DNA of 64,000 nt from Solihabitans fulvus (GCF_008386585.1 NZ_VUOB01000001.1:45201-109200), one strand, 5' to 3'. Positions 44,954 to 54,075 are shown, counted from the stretch's first letter. The notes: generated by a model not told the origin, from the letters alone. Translations and numbers: made by a program.

Positions 44954-45790
44954 GTGAACAACGCATCGGCTCTCTACACCATCAAAAGATCGTGCCTGCA
45001 CAACGTGCGGGTCACCTCGTCCGTGCGCGACTCGACGGCGGACATCCCCGAGGGGATCGTGCTGCCGGCCGCCATGATGGAGATGATGGACTTCGCGCCG
45101 TTCGAGCAGGTCATCGTCACCAAGATCGGCGGCGACAACTGGATGAACCGGATGCACAGCTTCGTGTTACCCGGTGAGGGCGACGCGGTCGAGGTGCGCG
45201 GCGCGCTGGCGCACCTGTTGGCCGTCGGGGACGTCTGTTGCGCGATCTCCCGCACCACGCTCAACGCCGAGCAGCACGAGCAGCAGCTGACAGAGCGGTT
45301 CGACATCCCGCTGGTCGACGCCCGCTTCTACCCGGAGGAGGAGGTCGTCAACGACTACAGCAAGGCGAAGATCCTGCTGGAGAACAACGGGCAGTACCGC
45401 AAGGTCGACTTCCTGCCCGAGGACGTGGTCGCGCAGCGGCGCGCGCTGCCGAGGACCGTGCTGTCCAACCTCCTTGCCGGGCTGGAGATCCAGGAGGTGG
45501 AGCGGCGCGGCTGCATCGAGATGAGCGCCGAGCTGCCCATCGAGTACATGCGGCGCGCCGGCTTCTGCGCCAACCAGAGCATCCTGGTGTACAACCAGAG
45601 CCGCGGTGGCGCGTCCGCCGAGAGCTACGTGGTGCCCAGCCTGACCAAGAAGACGATCGGCATCTCCGGCGCGCTGTCCGCGGTGGCCGACCTCGGCGAC
45701 CGCGTGTCGGAGGCCGCCTACGTCAGCACCACCGAACAGTTCACCCCGACCATCTGCAACCTGCGCAAGGATCCCGTCCCGAGCGCCTGA
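44954..45790 (+). CDS. Tandem PanD-like protein, two aspartate-decarboxylase-fold domains
   Basis: 278 residues from GTG 44954, about twice the length of PanD (about 130-140). Domain 1 (about 6-135): KRSCLHNVRVT, GIVLPAAMMEMMDF and VRGALAHLLAVGDVCCAIS match PanD. At the self-cleavage position the Gly-Ser of PanD reads Gly34-Ile35, so no pyruvoyl can form. Domain 2 (about 163-270): SNLLAGLEIQEVERRGCIEMSAELP has Gly186-Cys187 there, and the rest (GALSAVADLGDRVSEAAYVS) is PanD-like. Cys could conceivably self-process; if not, the protein is a pseudoenzyme. Codon 72 is TTA (45167-45169). I do not recognise a characterised counterpart. Confidence 0.78.
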   Translation: MNNASALYTIKRSCLHNVRVTSSVRDSTADIPEGIVLPAAMMEMMDFAPFEQVIVTKIGGDNWMNRMHSFVLPGEGDAVEVRGALAHLLAVGDVCCAISRTTLNAEQHEQQLTERFDIPLVDARFYPEEEVVNDYSKAKILLENNGQYRKVDFLPEDVVAQRRALPRTVLSNLLAGLEIQEVERRGCIEMSAELPIEYMRRAGFCANQSILVYNQSRGGASAESYVVPSLTKKTIGISGALSAVADLGDRVSEAAYVSTTEQFTPTICNLRKDPVPSA

Positions 45791-45794
45791 TCCG

Positions 45795-45837
45795 GCTCGG
45801 CGTTGTGGGCCGGGTGGCGGGGCCCACAACGCCGAGC
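45795..45837. terminator. Strong terminator between the PanD-like gene and the sedolisin gene
   Basis: Stem of 17 bp, GCTCGGCGTTGTGGGCC (45795-45811) with GGCCCACAACGCCGAGC (45821-45837), loop of 9 bases, between convergent genes. Confidence 0.85.
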
Positions 45838-45889
45838 TTCTCGGTTCAGTTTCTGGCTCCATCGTCAGCTACGACTGAGCCCTTCGCCG

Positions 45890-47146
45890 TCAGAAACCAG
45901 TGGTGCCGTTAGGGGTGCCGAGGCCGGTCGGTCCGTCGTAGCCGGGGCCCGCGGTGCACAGGTAGCTGCCGCCGCAGCTGCCGTTGTTGCCGGTCGTCAC
46001 GTCGAACAGGCCGGCGGTGTGCGTGTACGGGTACGAGCCGTAGGTCACCGCGTTGCCAGCCAGGGCGTACACGCTCGCGATGATCGGCGAGGACGCGCTG
46101 GTGCCGCCGACCGTGACCCAGCCGTCGGCTCCTGCGACGAGCCCGAGCGAGATCAGGAAGTCGCAGAAGAAGCTGGTGCCGCAGGTGTTGTAGGTGTCGT
46201 AGACGCCGAGCCCGGTGGCCGGGTCGGCCACGGCGGACACATCGGCGACGGTCCGGTTCGCGCAGCCGGTGTCGTGCTGCCAGCCGGGCTTCGGCTCGAA
46301 CGCCGAGCAACCGGAGCCTGCGCCGGACCAGGTCGACTCGGTCCAGCCGCGCGCGTTGGTCGCCCTGGTCAGGCTGGTGCCGCCGACCGCGGTGACGTAC
46401 TGGGACGACGCGGGCCAGCTCACGCCGTAGCCCGAGTCGCCGGAGCTGGCGGTGATGGCGACGTTCGAGTGGCTGAGGTGCGTGTCGGCCGCGAGGATCG
46501 TGCTGTCCTCGGCGCCGCCGTAGCTGTTGGAGATGGCCACCACACCCGGTGTGCCGGCGGCGGTGTCCACCGCGGTCATCAGCGGGTCGGTGTTGGGCGA
46601 GTCAGCCTCGACCAACAGGATGTGGCAGCTGGGGCAGGTGGCCGAGACCATGTCCAGGTCGAGGCTGATCTCCTCGGCCCAGCCGGGGTCCGCCGCGGGC
46701 AGCGGCGCGGCCTGGCCGTTCTGGTTGACCTTGTGGAAGCAGCCGTTCGCGGTGGTGCACGCGGGCAGGCCGTAGGCGTTGCGGTACACCGCGAGGTCGG
46801 CCTCGGCGTTCGGGTCGTCCTGGGCGTCCACGATCGCGACGGTGCGCCCGGAGGCACTCAGGCCGCCGGTGCGGTAGGCGGACTGGAGATCCGCAGGGCC
46901 GAGCCCGACCGGGCCCGGCGTGGTCAGCGGGGCGAGCCTGCCGTTGCTGGCGCGCCGCGCGTGCAGTTTGCCGAAACAGCCGAGCTGGTGGGCGCCGTGT
47001 GCGGCGCAGCCGAAGTCCAGCGTGGAACTCGCTGAGAGCGAGGGAGACGCGGCCGGTTCGGCGGCCGAGGCCGGGGTGGACGAAACGGTCAACGACATGG
47101 CAATCGTGGCACAGGCGGCTAACGCAGGGAGCAACCGGTGTTTCAT
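45890..47146 (-). CDS. Secreted sedolisin-like protease (S53)
   Basis: 418 residues from ATG 47146. Signal peptide ending AlaSerAla; codon 9 is TTA (47120-47122). No long N-terminal propeptide of S53. Catalytic Glu159 and Asp163 (EISLD), oxyanion Asp in SSGDSG, and Ser in GGTSASSP match sedolisins. Mature protease is acidophilic in the family. It is separate from, but adjacent to, the larger subtilase. Confidence 0.88.
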   Translation of the reverse strand: MKHRLLPALAACATIAMSLTVSSTPASAAEPAASPSLSASSTLDFGCAAHGAHQLGCFGKLHARRASNGRLAPLTTPGPVGLGPADLQSAYRTGGLSASGRTVAIVDAQDDPNAEADLAVYRNAYGLPACTTANGCFHKVNQNGQAAPLPAADPGWAEEISLDLDMVSATCPSCHILLVEADSPNTDPLMTAVDTAAGTPGVVAISNSYGGAEDSTILAADTHLSHSNVAITASSGDSGYGVSWPASSQYVTAVGGTSLTRATNARGWTESTWSGAGSGCSAFEPKPGWQHDTGCANRTVADVSAVADPATGLGVYDTYNTCGTSFFCDFLISLGLVAGADGWVTVGGTSASSPIIASVYALAGNAVTYGSYPYTHTAGLFDVTTGNNGSCGGSYLCTAGPGYDGPTGLGTPNGTTGF

Positions 47147-47274
47147 GCGGACCCCACTTCACAGGACGGGTGCGGCGGCACCTGGTTCAGGAGCGCCGCT
47201 CCCATGCTGGGACCGCGCACATCCCGTGACAATGCGCCGAAGGTGTTCGGCGCACGCACGGTGTCGCTGCGACG

Positions 47275-47318
47275 AAGGTGGCCTCCGCCAAGGACGGATC
47301 CAGGGCGGAGGCCACCTT
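47275..47318 (-). terminator. Terminator of the large protease gene
   Basis: Stem AAGGTGGCCTCCGCC (47275-47289) with GGCGGAGGCCACCTT (47304-47318), loop of 14 bases, just downstream of the 47335 stop on the minus strand. Confidence 0.85.
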
Positions 47319-47334
47319 CACGGAGCCGTTCGGC

Positions 47335-50300
47335 TCAGCTCACGGTGTAGCTGTACGGAATGCCGACCAACTCCGATCCGCTGCCGGCCAACGGGTTGAC
47401 CGTGTTCACGTAGACCATGCCGTGCACCTGGGTGCCGACCGGTGCGGTCGGCGTGATGCTGAACCTGATGCTGCGACTCACCCCCGGCGCGACATACACC
47501 GGGGTGGCGGCGGGGCCGCCGACCGCGCGCTGCCAGTAGTCGCCGGTCTCGGACGTGGTCCACGGGTCGAACGCCTGCGTCTCCGCCGACAGGGACACCG
47601 TCGCCGAGCCGGCCGCCGAGCCGTTCGGGAACGGCCCCGGCTGCTGCACGTCCAGCGTCCACGAACCGAGCGCCAGCTGCTTCGCCCTGGCCACGACGGT
47701 GGTGGTGTTGCCGCCGTTGCGCGGCGCGCGGGCGAAGATCTCCGGATTTCCCTTGTCGTTGTAGAGATCCAGGTCGACGGGCATGGTCGCCGACGCGGTC
47801 GCCGCGAGCTTGCTGGTGTGCGGTGGCACGATCCAGCTCGGCTGCGTCGAGGTGCTGGTGTGCAGCGGCAGCGTCAGTGTGGTGTCGCCGACGTAGGGCT
47901 TGAGGTCCACTGTGGACTGTCCGGCGAGCCTCGGGTCGAGGAAGAAGTACTGGCCGGCGACCCCTGCGTTGGTGACCTCGATCGAGCCGGTCGTCGTCGT
48001 GCCGGATTTGATCTTCGTGCCTAGGCCGTCTGGCAGGTTGTTGGCCCGCGCGTTGACGGCGTCGAAGCGGACCTTGCCGGTCAGCTGTTCGCTGAACTCC
48101 TTGCCGCTGACCGCGTTGGTCAGCACGACGAGCAGCTGCCAGCGGCCGGCGGCGGGTTCCCGCACGGTGAGGCTGGACGTCCCGGTCGGTTGCGCGGAGG
48201 TCTTGTCGTTCCAGGTCGCCTCGGTCGCGTTGACGTCGCCGGACAGCAGCTGCTTGTCCGGGCTGACCAGGTAGAACTCCAGCGCGGTGCCGGGGTCAGG
48301 CGCGGTCAGGTCGACGGTCATGCTCCGCCGGCCGGCCGGCACGTCCAGGTAGAAGCCCTTCTCCTGACCGAGGACGCGACCGACACCGCCGGTGATGGTG
48401 GTGCTGAACGCGTTGTCCCCGTTGGCCTTTGTGGGGATGAGCGCCCTGCGCGACACCGGCAGCGACAGGTGCTGGCCGGCGTCCGAGTCGAACTGGATCG
48501 AGGCCGGCACGTCGCCAGCCGAGGCGGGCAGCGGCACCCGCAGGTCGAAGGTGGCCGAACCGCCTGCCGGGATCACCCGGCGGGTGGTGCCGGTGACGCC
48601 GGCCGAGGCGTAGTCGTGCCCGACGATGCGCAGCTGCGCGTTGCCGGCGAAGGTGCCCGGCGGCAGCGGCGGCTCCTGGAGGTGCGCGCGACCGTTGGCC
48701 CACAGGATCTTCACGGTCCAGGTGCCGGGGATCGGGTCGTGCACGTTGATGAACTGGTAGTTGGTGAACTTGTAGTCGTAGGACTCCTGCACCAGCCTGC
48801 CCTGCGGGTCGACCAGCAGCATGGCGAGCGGGCCGGAGCTCTTGGTGCCCGGCCAGACCATCGTCATGTCCAGCAACGGGGTGCCCGGCGACACGGTGAA
48901 CGTCACGGGCGCCGAGGCCTGCGCGCCCTCGGCCGGTGTCGGGTTCGCGGCGGACGCGGAGATGGGGACCGTCCTGTCCTGCAAGGAGGTCTGCGCGCCC
49001 TCCGTGCGGGAGGTCGCGGTGACGGTCTGCGGCGCCGACCCGGTGTTGGTCAGGGTCACCGAGGCGTTCTGCGTGTCACCGGCGTTCCCGGTCAGGTCGA
49101 GCTGGCTGACCGAGGGCAGCAGCGCGGTGCCCGCCGCCGTGGTCGGCCTTCCGTCGTCGGTCCTGACGGACAGTGCGGCGCGCACCGCGCTGTAGCTGTC
49201 CAGCAACCCGGAGCCCTGCTGGTCAGCCGGCACGTTGAGGTCGGTCGCCGTGCCGGTGAGCAGGCGCTTGACCAGGTCGGGCGACGGCCGCACGCCGTGG
49301 TGGGTGCGCTCGTAGGCCTCCATCACCAGCGCGGCCGCGCCGGCGACGAGCGGGGCGGACTGGCTGGTGCCGCCGAAGGTCTCGGTCAGCCCGGTGCAGT
49401 CGTCCCAGCGCGGGTCGACCGTGCAGTCGGCCATGCCGGCCATGGCGGGCGCGACCAGGTCGACGACCTTGTTGTTCAGGGTCGGGCCGCCGGAGGACAG
49501 CCCGGTGATGTTGTTGTTCACCCAGGTCTTGTAGCCGTACGCCTGGGCGAGCAGCCGGTAGGAGGTCGAGCCTGCCGCCGCGATCACCCTGGGGTCGCTG
49601 GCCGGCGAGCCCACCGTGCCGGACACGCCGGAGTCGCCGCTGGAGGCGACCACCGTGACGCCGGCATTGATCGCGGCGCGGTCGGCCAGCGTGATCGGGT
49701 CGGTGTCCGGGTCGGGATAGGGGTTGCCGCCGAAGGACTCGCTGAGGATGTCCACCTTGTCGTGGTTGACCGCGTAGTCGATGCCGCGCACGAAACCAGA
49801 GGTGGAGGAGCCGTTCTGGCCGAACACCTTGATGGCGACCAACTGCGCGTCCGGCGCCATGCCGCGCAGCCGGAAGGTGCAGCCGCGCGGCAGCCCGGCG
49901 TAGGGCAGCTCGGTGGACAGGTCGTAGGTGCGGCTGCCCTGCGAGACGATGGAGCTCGCGTCGCCGAACGCCTCGCCGCCGCCGCTGGAGTCGCGCAGGC
50001 CGTCACCGGAGAAGTCCTGGTAGTCGACGATGGCCCTGCTGCCGTCCGGCCGGATGAAGTCCGGGTTGCTCGGGTCGAGGCCGTCGGCGATGACCGCGGC
50101 CTTGATGCCCTTGCCGGTGGCCAGCGAGTGCGCCTGCACGGCGCCGGGGTCCTGCGACTCGGTCCTGGTGATGTCCAGGGCCTCGGGTTCGAGCAGGGGC
50201 TTGGCCGGGTCGGCCGGGCAGATCTGCTGGCTCGGCTTCGGCGTGGTGTCCTTGGGGGTCGCGGACCGCGCGTGCGCGTTCGGGTAGATGGTCAGGTCCG

Positions 50301-50649
50301 GCACGACGGCCGCGACGGCCGGATTGGCGCGCAGCCGCTGGATGTCGGCGGGCTTGGCCTTGGCCGCGACCGCGCTGACCGTGTTGAGCTGCACGAGGTC
50401 GGTGGCGCCGTGTCCCTTGAGGTCGTCGACGACGGACTGCTGGTCGCCCGCGACGGTCTTGGCGCGCTGTTCTGCCTGCACCTTCGGCTTGAGGTCGGGA
50501 TGCTGGTCCCGCATCACCACGATCACGCTCTGCGGCGCGCCCTGCGCGCCCGAGGTGTCCGGCGCCGCGCTCGCCTGCGATGGCGCGACGATCGCGACCA
50601 CCACCGCCGAGGCGGCCGTCAGTGTCAGAAAGGACCTTCCGGTTCTCAC
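47335..50649 (-). CDS. Large secreted subtilase with sedolisin-like active site signature
   Basis: 1104 residues from GTG 50649. Signal peptide, then an inhibitor-I9-like prodomain (VMRDQHPDLKPKVQAEQR). The peptidase domain has Asp189 (VIADGLD) and Ser429 (GGTSQSAPLVAG). The HGT-H motif with the usual catalytic His is replaced by GDASS: no His is visible at that position, but E226-x3-D230 is present and the oxyanion-loop reads SSGDSG, as in sedolisins. The C-terminal 670 residues are beta-rich (pre-peptidase, Ig-like and repeat domains). It is a member of actinobacterial S8 proteins with altered catalytic residues. Confidence 0.78.
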   Translation of the reverse strand: MRTGRSFLTLTAASAVVVAIVAPSQASAAPDTSGAQGAPQSVIVVMRDQHPDLKPKVQAEQRAKTVAGDQQSVVDDLKGHGATDLVQLNTVSAVAAKAKPADIQRLRANPAVAAVVPDLTIYPNAHARSATPKDTTPKPSQQICPADPAKPLLEPEALDITRTESQDPGAVQAHSLATGKGIKAAVIADGLDPSNPDFIRPDGSRAIVDYQDFSGDGLRDSSGGGEAFGDASSIVSQGSRTYDLSTELPYAGLPRGCTFRLRGMAPDAQLVAIKVFGQNGSSTSGFVRGIDYAVNHDKVDILSESFGGNPYPDPDTDPITLADRAAINAGVTVVASSGDSGVSGTVGSPASDPRVIAAAGSTSYRLLAQAYGYKTWVNNNITGLSSGGPTLNNKVVDLVAPAMAGMADCTVDPRWDDCTGLTETFGGTSQSAPLVAGAAALVMEAYERTHHGVRPSPDLVKRLLTGTATDLNVPADQQGSGLLDSYSAVRAALSVRTDDGRPTTAAGTALLPSVSQLDLTGNAGDTQNASVTLTNTGSAPQTVTATSRTEGAQTSLQDRTVPISASAANPTPAEGAQASAPVTFTVSPGTPLLDMTMVWPGTKSSGPLAMLLVDPQGRLVQESYDYKFTNYQFINVHDPIPGTWTVKILWANGRAHLQEPPLPPGTFAGNAQLRIVGHDYASAGVTGTTRRVIPAGGSATFDLRVPLPASAGDVPASIQFDSDAGQHLSLPVSRRALIPTKANGDNAFSTTITGGVGRVLGQEKGFYLDVPAGRRSMTVDLTAPDPGTALEFYLVSPDKQLLSGDVNATEATWNDKTSAQPTGTSSLTVREPAAGRWQLLVVLTNAVSGKEFSEQLTGKVRFDAVNARANNLPDGLGTKIKSGTTTTGSIEVTNAGVAGQYFFLDPRLAGQSTVDLKPYVGDTTLTLPLHTSTSTQPSWIVPPHTSKLAATASATMPVDLDLYNDKGNPEIFARAPRNGGNTTTVVARAKQLALGSWTLDVQQPGPFPNGSAAGSATVSLSAETQAFDPWTTSETGDYWQRAVGGPAATPVYVAPGVSRSIRFSITPTAPVGTQVHGMVYVNTVNPLAGSGSELVGIPYSYTVS

Positions 50650-50751
50650 CCTGTCTCCTGTTCGCCGACCCGATGGATCATGGCTGGATCCTTCGGCACG
50701 GCGTCCCCGCGCGCTACGCCCATTCGTCGGTGCCGGAGCAGGGTTGTGCGA

Positions 50752-50796
50752 GTTTTGCGGCCATGGCGCGGTTTGCGCGCGCCATGGCCGCAAAAC
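50752..50796. terminator. Strong terminator between secreted protein genes
   Basis: Stem of 19 bp, GTTTTGCGGCCATGGCGCG (50752-50770) with CGCGCCATGGCCGCAAAAC (50778-50796). It ends the Ig-domain gene (minus, stop at 50807). Confidence 0.85.
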
Positions 50797-50806
50797 CCGG
50801 ACGGAG

Positions 50807-52525
50807 CTAGGACACGGACAGCGCGGCGTCGTCGATGACGAACGACGTCTGCTTGGTGTAGTCCTCGGCCCCGGTGAACTTCACCGTGACGGTCTTGCCC
50901 GCGTACGCCGCCAGGTTGAACGTGCGCTGCGTGTAGCCGCTGCCCGCGTTCAGGTTGGAGTAGGTGGCGAGCGTGCTCAGCACCGCGCCGGAGCCGTCCA
51001 GCACCTGCGCCTTGAGCGTGTCGTAGGCCCTGGTGGTGGTCGTCTCGGCGGTGTCGACGTGCAGCCAGAAGCTCAGCCCGTAGGTCGCGCAGCCGGTCGG
51101 CAGCGTGACGGTCTGCGCGAGGGTGTCGGTGTGCGTGCTGCCCTTGCCGCCCAGCCAGGCGTCCCAGGAGCCGCCGTGCGCGGGCTGCGCCGAGCCGCTG
51201 TTGACGATCGACGCCGAGGACGCGGTCCACGGGCTCGCGGCGCCGCTCTCGAAGCCGGGGTTGCCGAGCAGGTTGGCCGGCGTGCAGCCGCCGCCGCCCC
51301 CGGTCGGGTTGATGGTCCAGCCGAACGAGGTGCTGCCGCTCGGGCCGGTGCTGTCGGTCGCGGTGACGTTCACCGTGCCGGTGCCTGCGGTGGTCGGCGT
51401 GCCGGAGATCAGGCCGGTGCCCGCGTTGACGGACAGGCCGGCCGGCAGCCCGGTGGCCTGGTAGGACAGCGTGCCGCCCGCGGTGTCGCTCGCCTGGAGC
51501 TGGAGGCTGGCCGGGGTGCCGACGGTGCCGGTCTGGTTGCCGGGGTTGGTCACGGTGACGCCGCCGGTGGTGCCGCCGCCGGTGCCGGCGAGCCACGCGG
51601 TCGCGTTGAGGGCGAGCGCGGCGTTGTTGGCGCCGGGGTCGTTCCAGCCGTTGTAGACCTTCTTGCCGGGCTCGCCGGTGCCGTCGTCCGGCGGGGAGCT
51701 GTCGCCCCAGACGGCGACGCGGCCGGAGCCGAAGGTGCTGGTCACGAAGAACGCGTTGGTGTTGCCGGGGGTCGCGGTGCTCAGGTACAGCAGGCCGCGC
51801 ACGTTCGGGTTGTCCGCCGGGTTCAGCGTGAAGGTGGTGCCGTTGGCGATGAGGCTGTGCTGGACCGAGCCGAACGACCCGTTGAGGACGGGGTTGGCCG
51901 GGTCGTTGATGGCGACCGGGAAGTCCTTGACGATGTTCTTCAGATCGACCGAGAAGCCGAACGGGTCGTTGTTGGCGACGCCGTTGTTGGTCATCAGGTC
52001 GTTGATGATGGCCGGCGAGTCCCAGCCGTCGTTGTTGCGGTCGCTGCCGGTGTGGTCGGAGATCAGGAACAGGCCGCCGCCGTTCTGCACGAAGTGCATG
52101 AGCGCGGCCTTCTCCGCCGAGCTGAGCACGATGTTCGGCTCGGGCAGCACGAAGGTGTCGAAGTTCGTCAGGTCCAGCGGATTGCCGGTGTTGCCGTAGC
52201 TGATGGAGTTGCCCGGCGGGAGGGTCTTGAGGCTGTACTGGCCGGTCCGCTGGAGTGCGACGCCCCAGGAGGAGATCGCGCCGGTCCAGTCGGTCTCGCT
52301 GGCCGGCGCGGGGTTCTGCGCGAGGGGGTCGGGCATGCTGGTGCTGATGATCCAGTCCGCGTTGCCGGCGGTCTCGGCCTTGGTGTCGTCGAACAGCACC
52401 CGGTGCTGGGTGGCGGCGGCTCGGTGGGCAGGGGGCACCGAGGCGATCGCGGGTGTGACGGTCGCTGCGGCTAACAGCCCGCTCGCGAGGGTCACTCCGG
52501 CGAGCGCGAGTTGTCGAAGTCGCAT
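50807..52525 (-). CDS. Secreted protein with ThuA/GATase-like domain, Ig domain and C-terminal beta domain
   Basis: 572 residues from ATG 52525. Signal peptide ending AlaIleAlaSer; codon 18 is TTA (52472-52474). The N-terminal region (about 45-300) begins RVLFDDTKAETAGNADW and includes GGGLFLISDHTGSDRNNDGWDS, resembling a class I glutamine amidotransferase-like (ThuA) fold. A putative Ig domain (He_PIG; ASLQLQASDTAGGTLSYQATGLPAGLSV) follows, then a C-terminal carbohydrate-binding-like module (NLLGNPGFESGAASPW). It is probably a secreted glycan- or polymer-interacting protein of unknown catalytic role. Confidence 0.75.
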   Translation of the reverse strand: MRLRQLALAGVTLASGLLAAATVTPAIASVPPAHRAAATQHRVLFDDTKAETAGNADWIISTSMPDPLAQNPAPASETDWTGAISSWGVALQRTGQYSLKTLPPGNSISYGNTGNPLDLTNFDTFVLPEPNIVLSSAEKAALMHFVQNGGGLFLISDHTGSDRNNDGWDSPAIINDLMTNNGVANNDPFGFSVDLKNIVKDFPVAINDPANPVLNGSFGSVQHSLIANGTTFTLNPADNPNVRGLLYLSTATPGNTNAFFVTSTFGSGRVAVWGDSSPPDDGTGEPGKKVYNGWNDPGANNAALALNATAWLAGTGGGTTGGVTVTNPGNQTGTVGTPASLQLQASDTAGGTLSYQATGLPAGLSVNAGTGLISGTPTTAGTGTVNVTATDSTGPSGSTSFGWTINPTGGGGGCTPANLLGNPGFESGAASPWTASSASIVNSGSAQPAHGGSWDAWLGGKGSTHTDTLAQTVTLPTGCATYGLSFWLHVDTAETTTTRAYDTLKAQVLDGSGAVLSTLATYSNLNAGSGYTQRTFNLAAYAGKTVTVKFTGAEDYTKQTSFVIDDAALSVS

Positions 52526-52694
52526 GGAACCTCCGTGGTAGGACGTCACGAGGACGTACGGCGGATCCAGATTGCCGGGTCTGTCCTCGGCTCAGCCAGG
52601 AGAATTCCAGGGCGATTTCGTTAACAAATAACCACGTCCATAAAACGGACGAAGATACTTAACGGGCCTTTCCTCGCATTGTTCGGCCGCGAAC

Positions 52695-53159
52695 TCAGCC
52701 GGCCCGGTGCGCCTTGAGCTTGCGCCACACCGAGTCGAGCGCGGCGAGGTCGCCGTCGTCGAGCAGGTCGGTGAACACCGGGGCGAGGCACGCGCGCCTG
52801 GTCGCGTCGGCGGCGGCGAACACCTCGCGCCCGTGCTCGGTGAGGGCCACCTCGACCGACCTTGCGTCCACCTCGGAGGGGGTGCGGCTGACCAGGCCGC
52901 GCTCCTGGAGCGCGTCGAGCACACGCGAGACCTGGCTGCGGCTGAGCATCGTGCTGGCGCCGAGCGCGGAGGCGGACACCGGTTCGGTGCGGCCTGAGAG
53001 CCACAGCATGACCTCGAACCAGGACAGCGGCAGGTCGTGCGCGCGCCTGAGGGCGCGGCCAACGTGCTCGGCCAGGGTCGCGCCGGCCCAGACCAGCCCG
53101 TAGAACGCATGGTCGGCTAAGGGCATCCCCCCGAACGCCGGAAGCTTCGCGCTGCTCAT
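52695..53159 (-). CDS. MarR-family regulator of the SDR
   Basis: 154 residues from ATG 53159. HTH in SASALGASTMLSRSQVSRVLDALQERGLV, wing with SEVDARSVEVALTEHG. Codon 14 is TTA (53118-53120). Divergent from the SDR gene and probably its regulator; two GTGTGTAC-type palindromes lie between them. Confidence 0.9.
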   Translation of the reverse strand: MSSAKLPAFGGMPLADHAFYGLVWAGATLAEHVGRALRRAHDLPLSWFEVMLWLSGRTEPVSASALGASTMLSRSQVSRVLDALQERGLVSRTPSEVDARSVEVALTEHGREVFAAADATRRACLAPVFTDLLDDGDLAALDSVWRKLKAHRAG

Positions 53160-53178
53160 CCCGCCATCGTACGTCGTT

Positions 53179-53220
53179 GTGTGTACGCACACGAAAGCCT
53201 GCTAGTGTGTGTACACGCAC
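53179..53220. promoter_or_regulatory. Two palindromic operator candidates for the MarR regulator
   Basis: GTGTGTACGCACAC (53179-53192) and GTGTGTGTACACGCAC (53205-53220), each near-palindromic, with centres about 27 bases apart between divergent genes starting at 53159 and 53248. Confidence 0.65.
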
Positions 53221-53247
53221 GGAACTCGTCAGCAACGGAAGGCCGAC

Positions 53248-54075
53248 ATGTCCCCCAAGGTTGTCCTCATCACCGGCACCTCCTCCGGCATCGGGCTCGC
53301 CGCCGCGGTGGCCGCCGCCAACGCCGGCTATCGCGTGGTCGCCACGCTGCGCGACACCTCGCGGGCCGGCGCGCTCCGCGAGTCCGGCGGCGACCTCGAC
53401 GTGCGCCAGCTCGACGTCACCGACCCCGCCTCCGTCGCGGCCTGCATCGACGGCGTGATGGCCGACTACGGCCGGCTGGACGCGGTCGTCAACAACGCGG
53501 GCGCCGGGCACCTCGGCACCATCGAGAACGAGTCGGTCGACGAGGTCCGCCGGGTCATGGAGGTCAACTTCTTCGGCGTGGTCCAGGTGACCAAGGCGGC
53601 GATGCCGCACCTGCGCGCGTCCGGCGGCCGGCTGATCACCGTGTCCAGCGTTGGCGGCGTCGTCGGCCAGCCGTTCAACGAGGCCTACTGCGCGGCGAAG
53701 TTCGCCGTCGAGGGCTTCATGGAGAGCCTGGCACCCGTCGCCGCGCGTGTCGGCGTCGCGGTCACGCTGATCGAGCCCGGCGCGGTGGCCAGCGAGTTCG
53801 TCGCCAACCTCCAGGTCGACCCCGCCGAGGTGATCGCCAACGCCGGGCCGTACGCCGAGGTGCTCCAGGCCTACGTGGCCCGCACCCGCAGCTCGTTCGG
53901 CACCGGCGCGCAGACCCCGGCCCAGGCCGCCGAGCCGATCGTCGCGGCGCTCACGGCGGAGCACCCCGCGCTCCGGGTGCAGACCTCGGAGTGGGCGACG
54001 GCCTTCACCGGCACCAAGCTCGCCGACCAGGATGGCGGCAAGGTCCTCGGCCTCACCGCCACCTGGATCGCCTGA
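53248..54075 (+). CDS. SDR-family oxidoreductase
   Basis: 275 residues from ATG 53248. Rossmann motif TGTSSGIG, NNAGAG, catalytic Ser in VSSVGG, YCAAK and IEPGAVASEF. Classical SDR. Controlled by the divergent MarR, so it may detoxify or transform the regulator's ligand. Confidence 0.9.
   Translation: MSPKVVLITGTSSGIGLAAAVAAANAGYRVVATLRDTSRAGALRESGGDLDVRQLDVTDPASVAACIDGVMADYGRLDAVVNNAGAGHLGTIENESVDEVRRVMEVNFFGVVQVTKAAMPHLRASGGRLITVSSVGGVVGQPFNEAYCAAKFAVEGFMESLAPVAARVGVAVTLIEPGAVASEFVANLQVDPAEVIANAGPYAEVLQAYVARTRSSFGTGAQTPAQAAEPIVAALTAEHPALRVQTSEWATAFTGTKLADQDGGKVLGLTATWIA

Noticed and set aside
48190..50838. 882-codon plus-strand ORF over the subtilase
   Set aside because: Val/Arg/Gly-rich product with no motif and opposite a clear protease; a GC-driven shadow.
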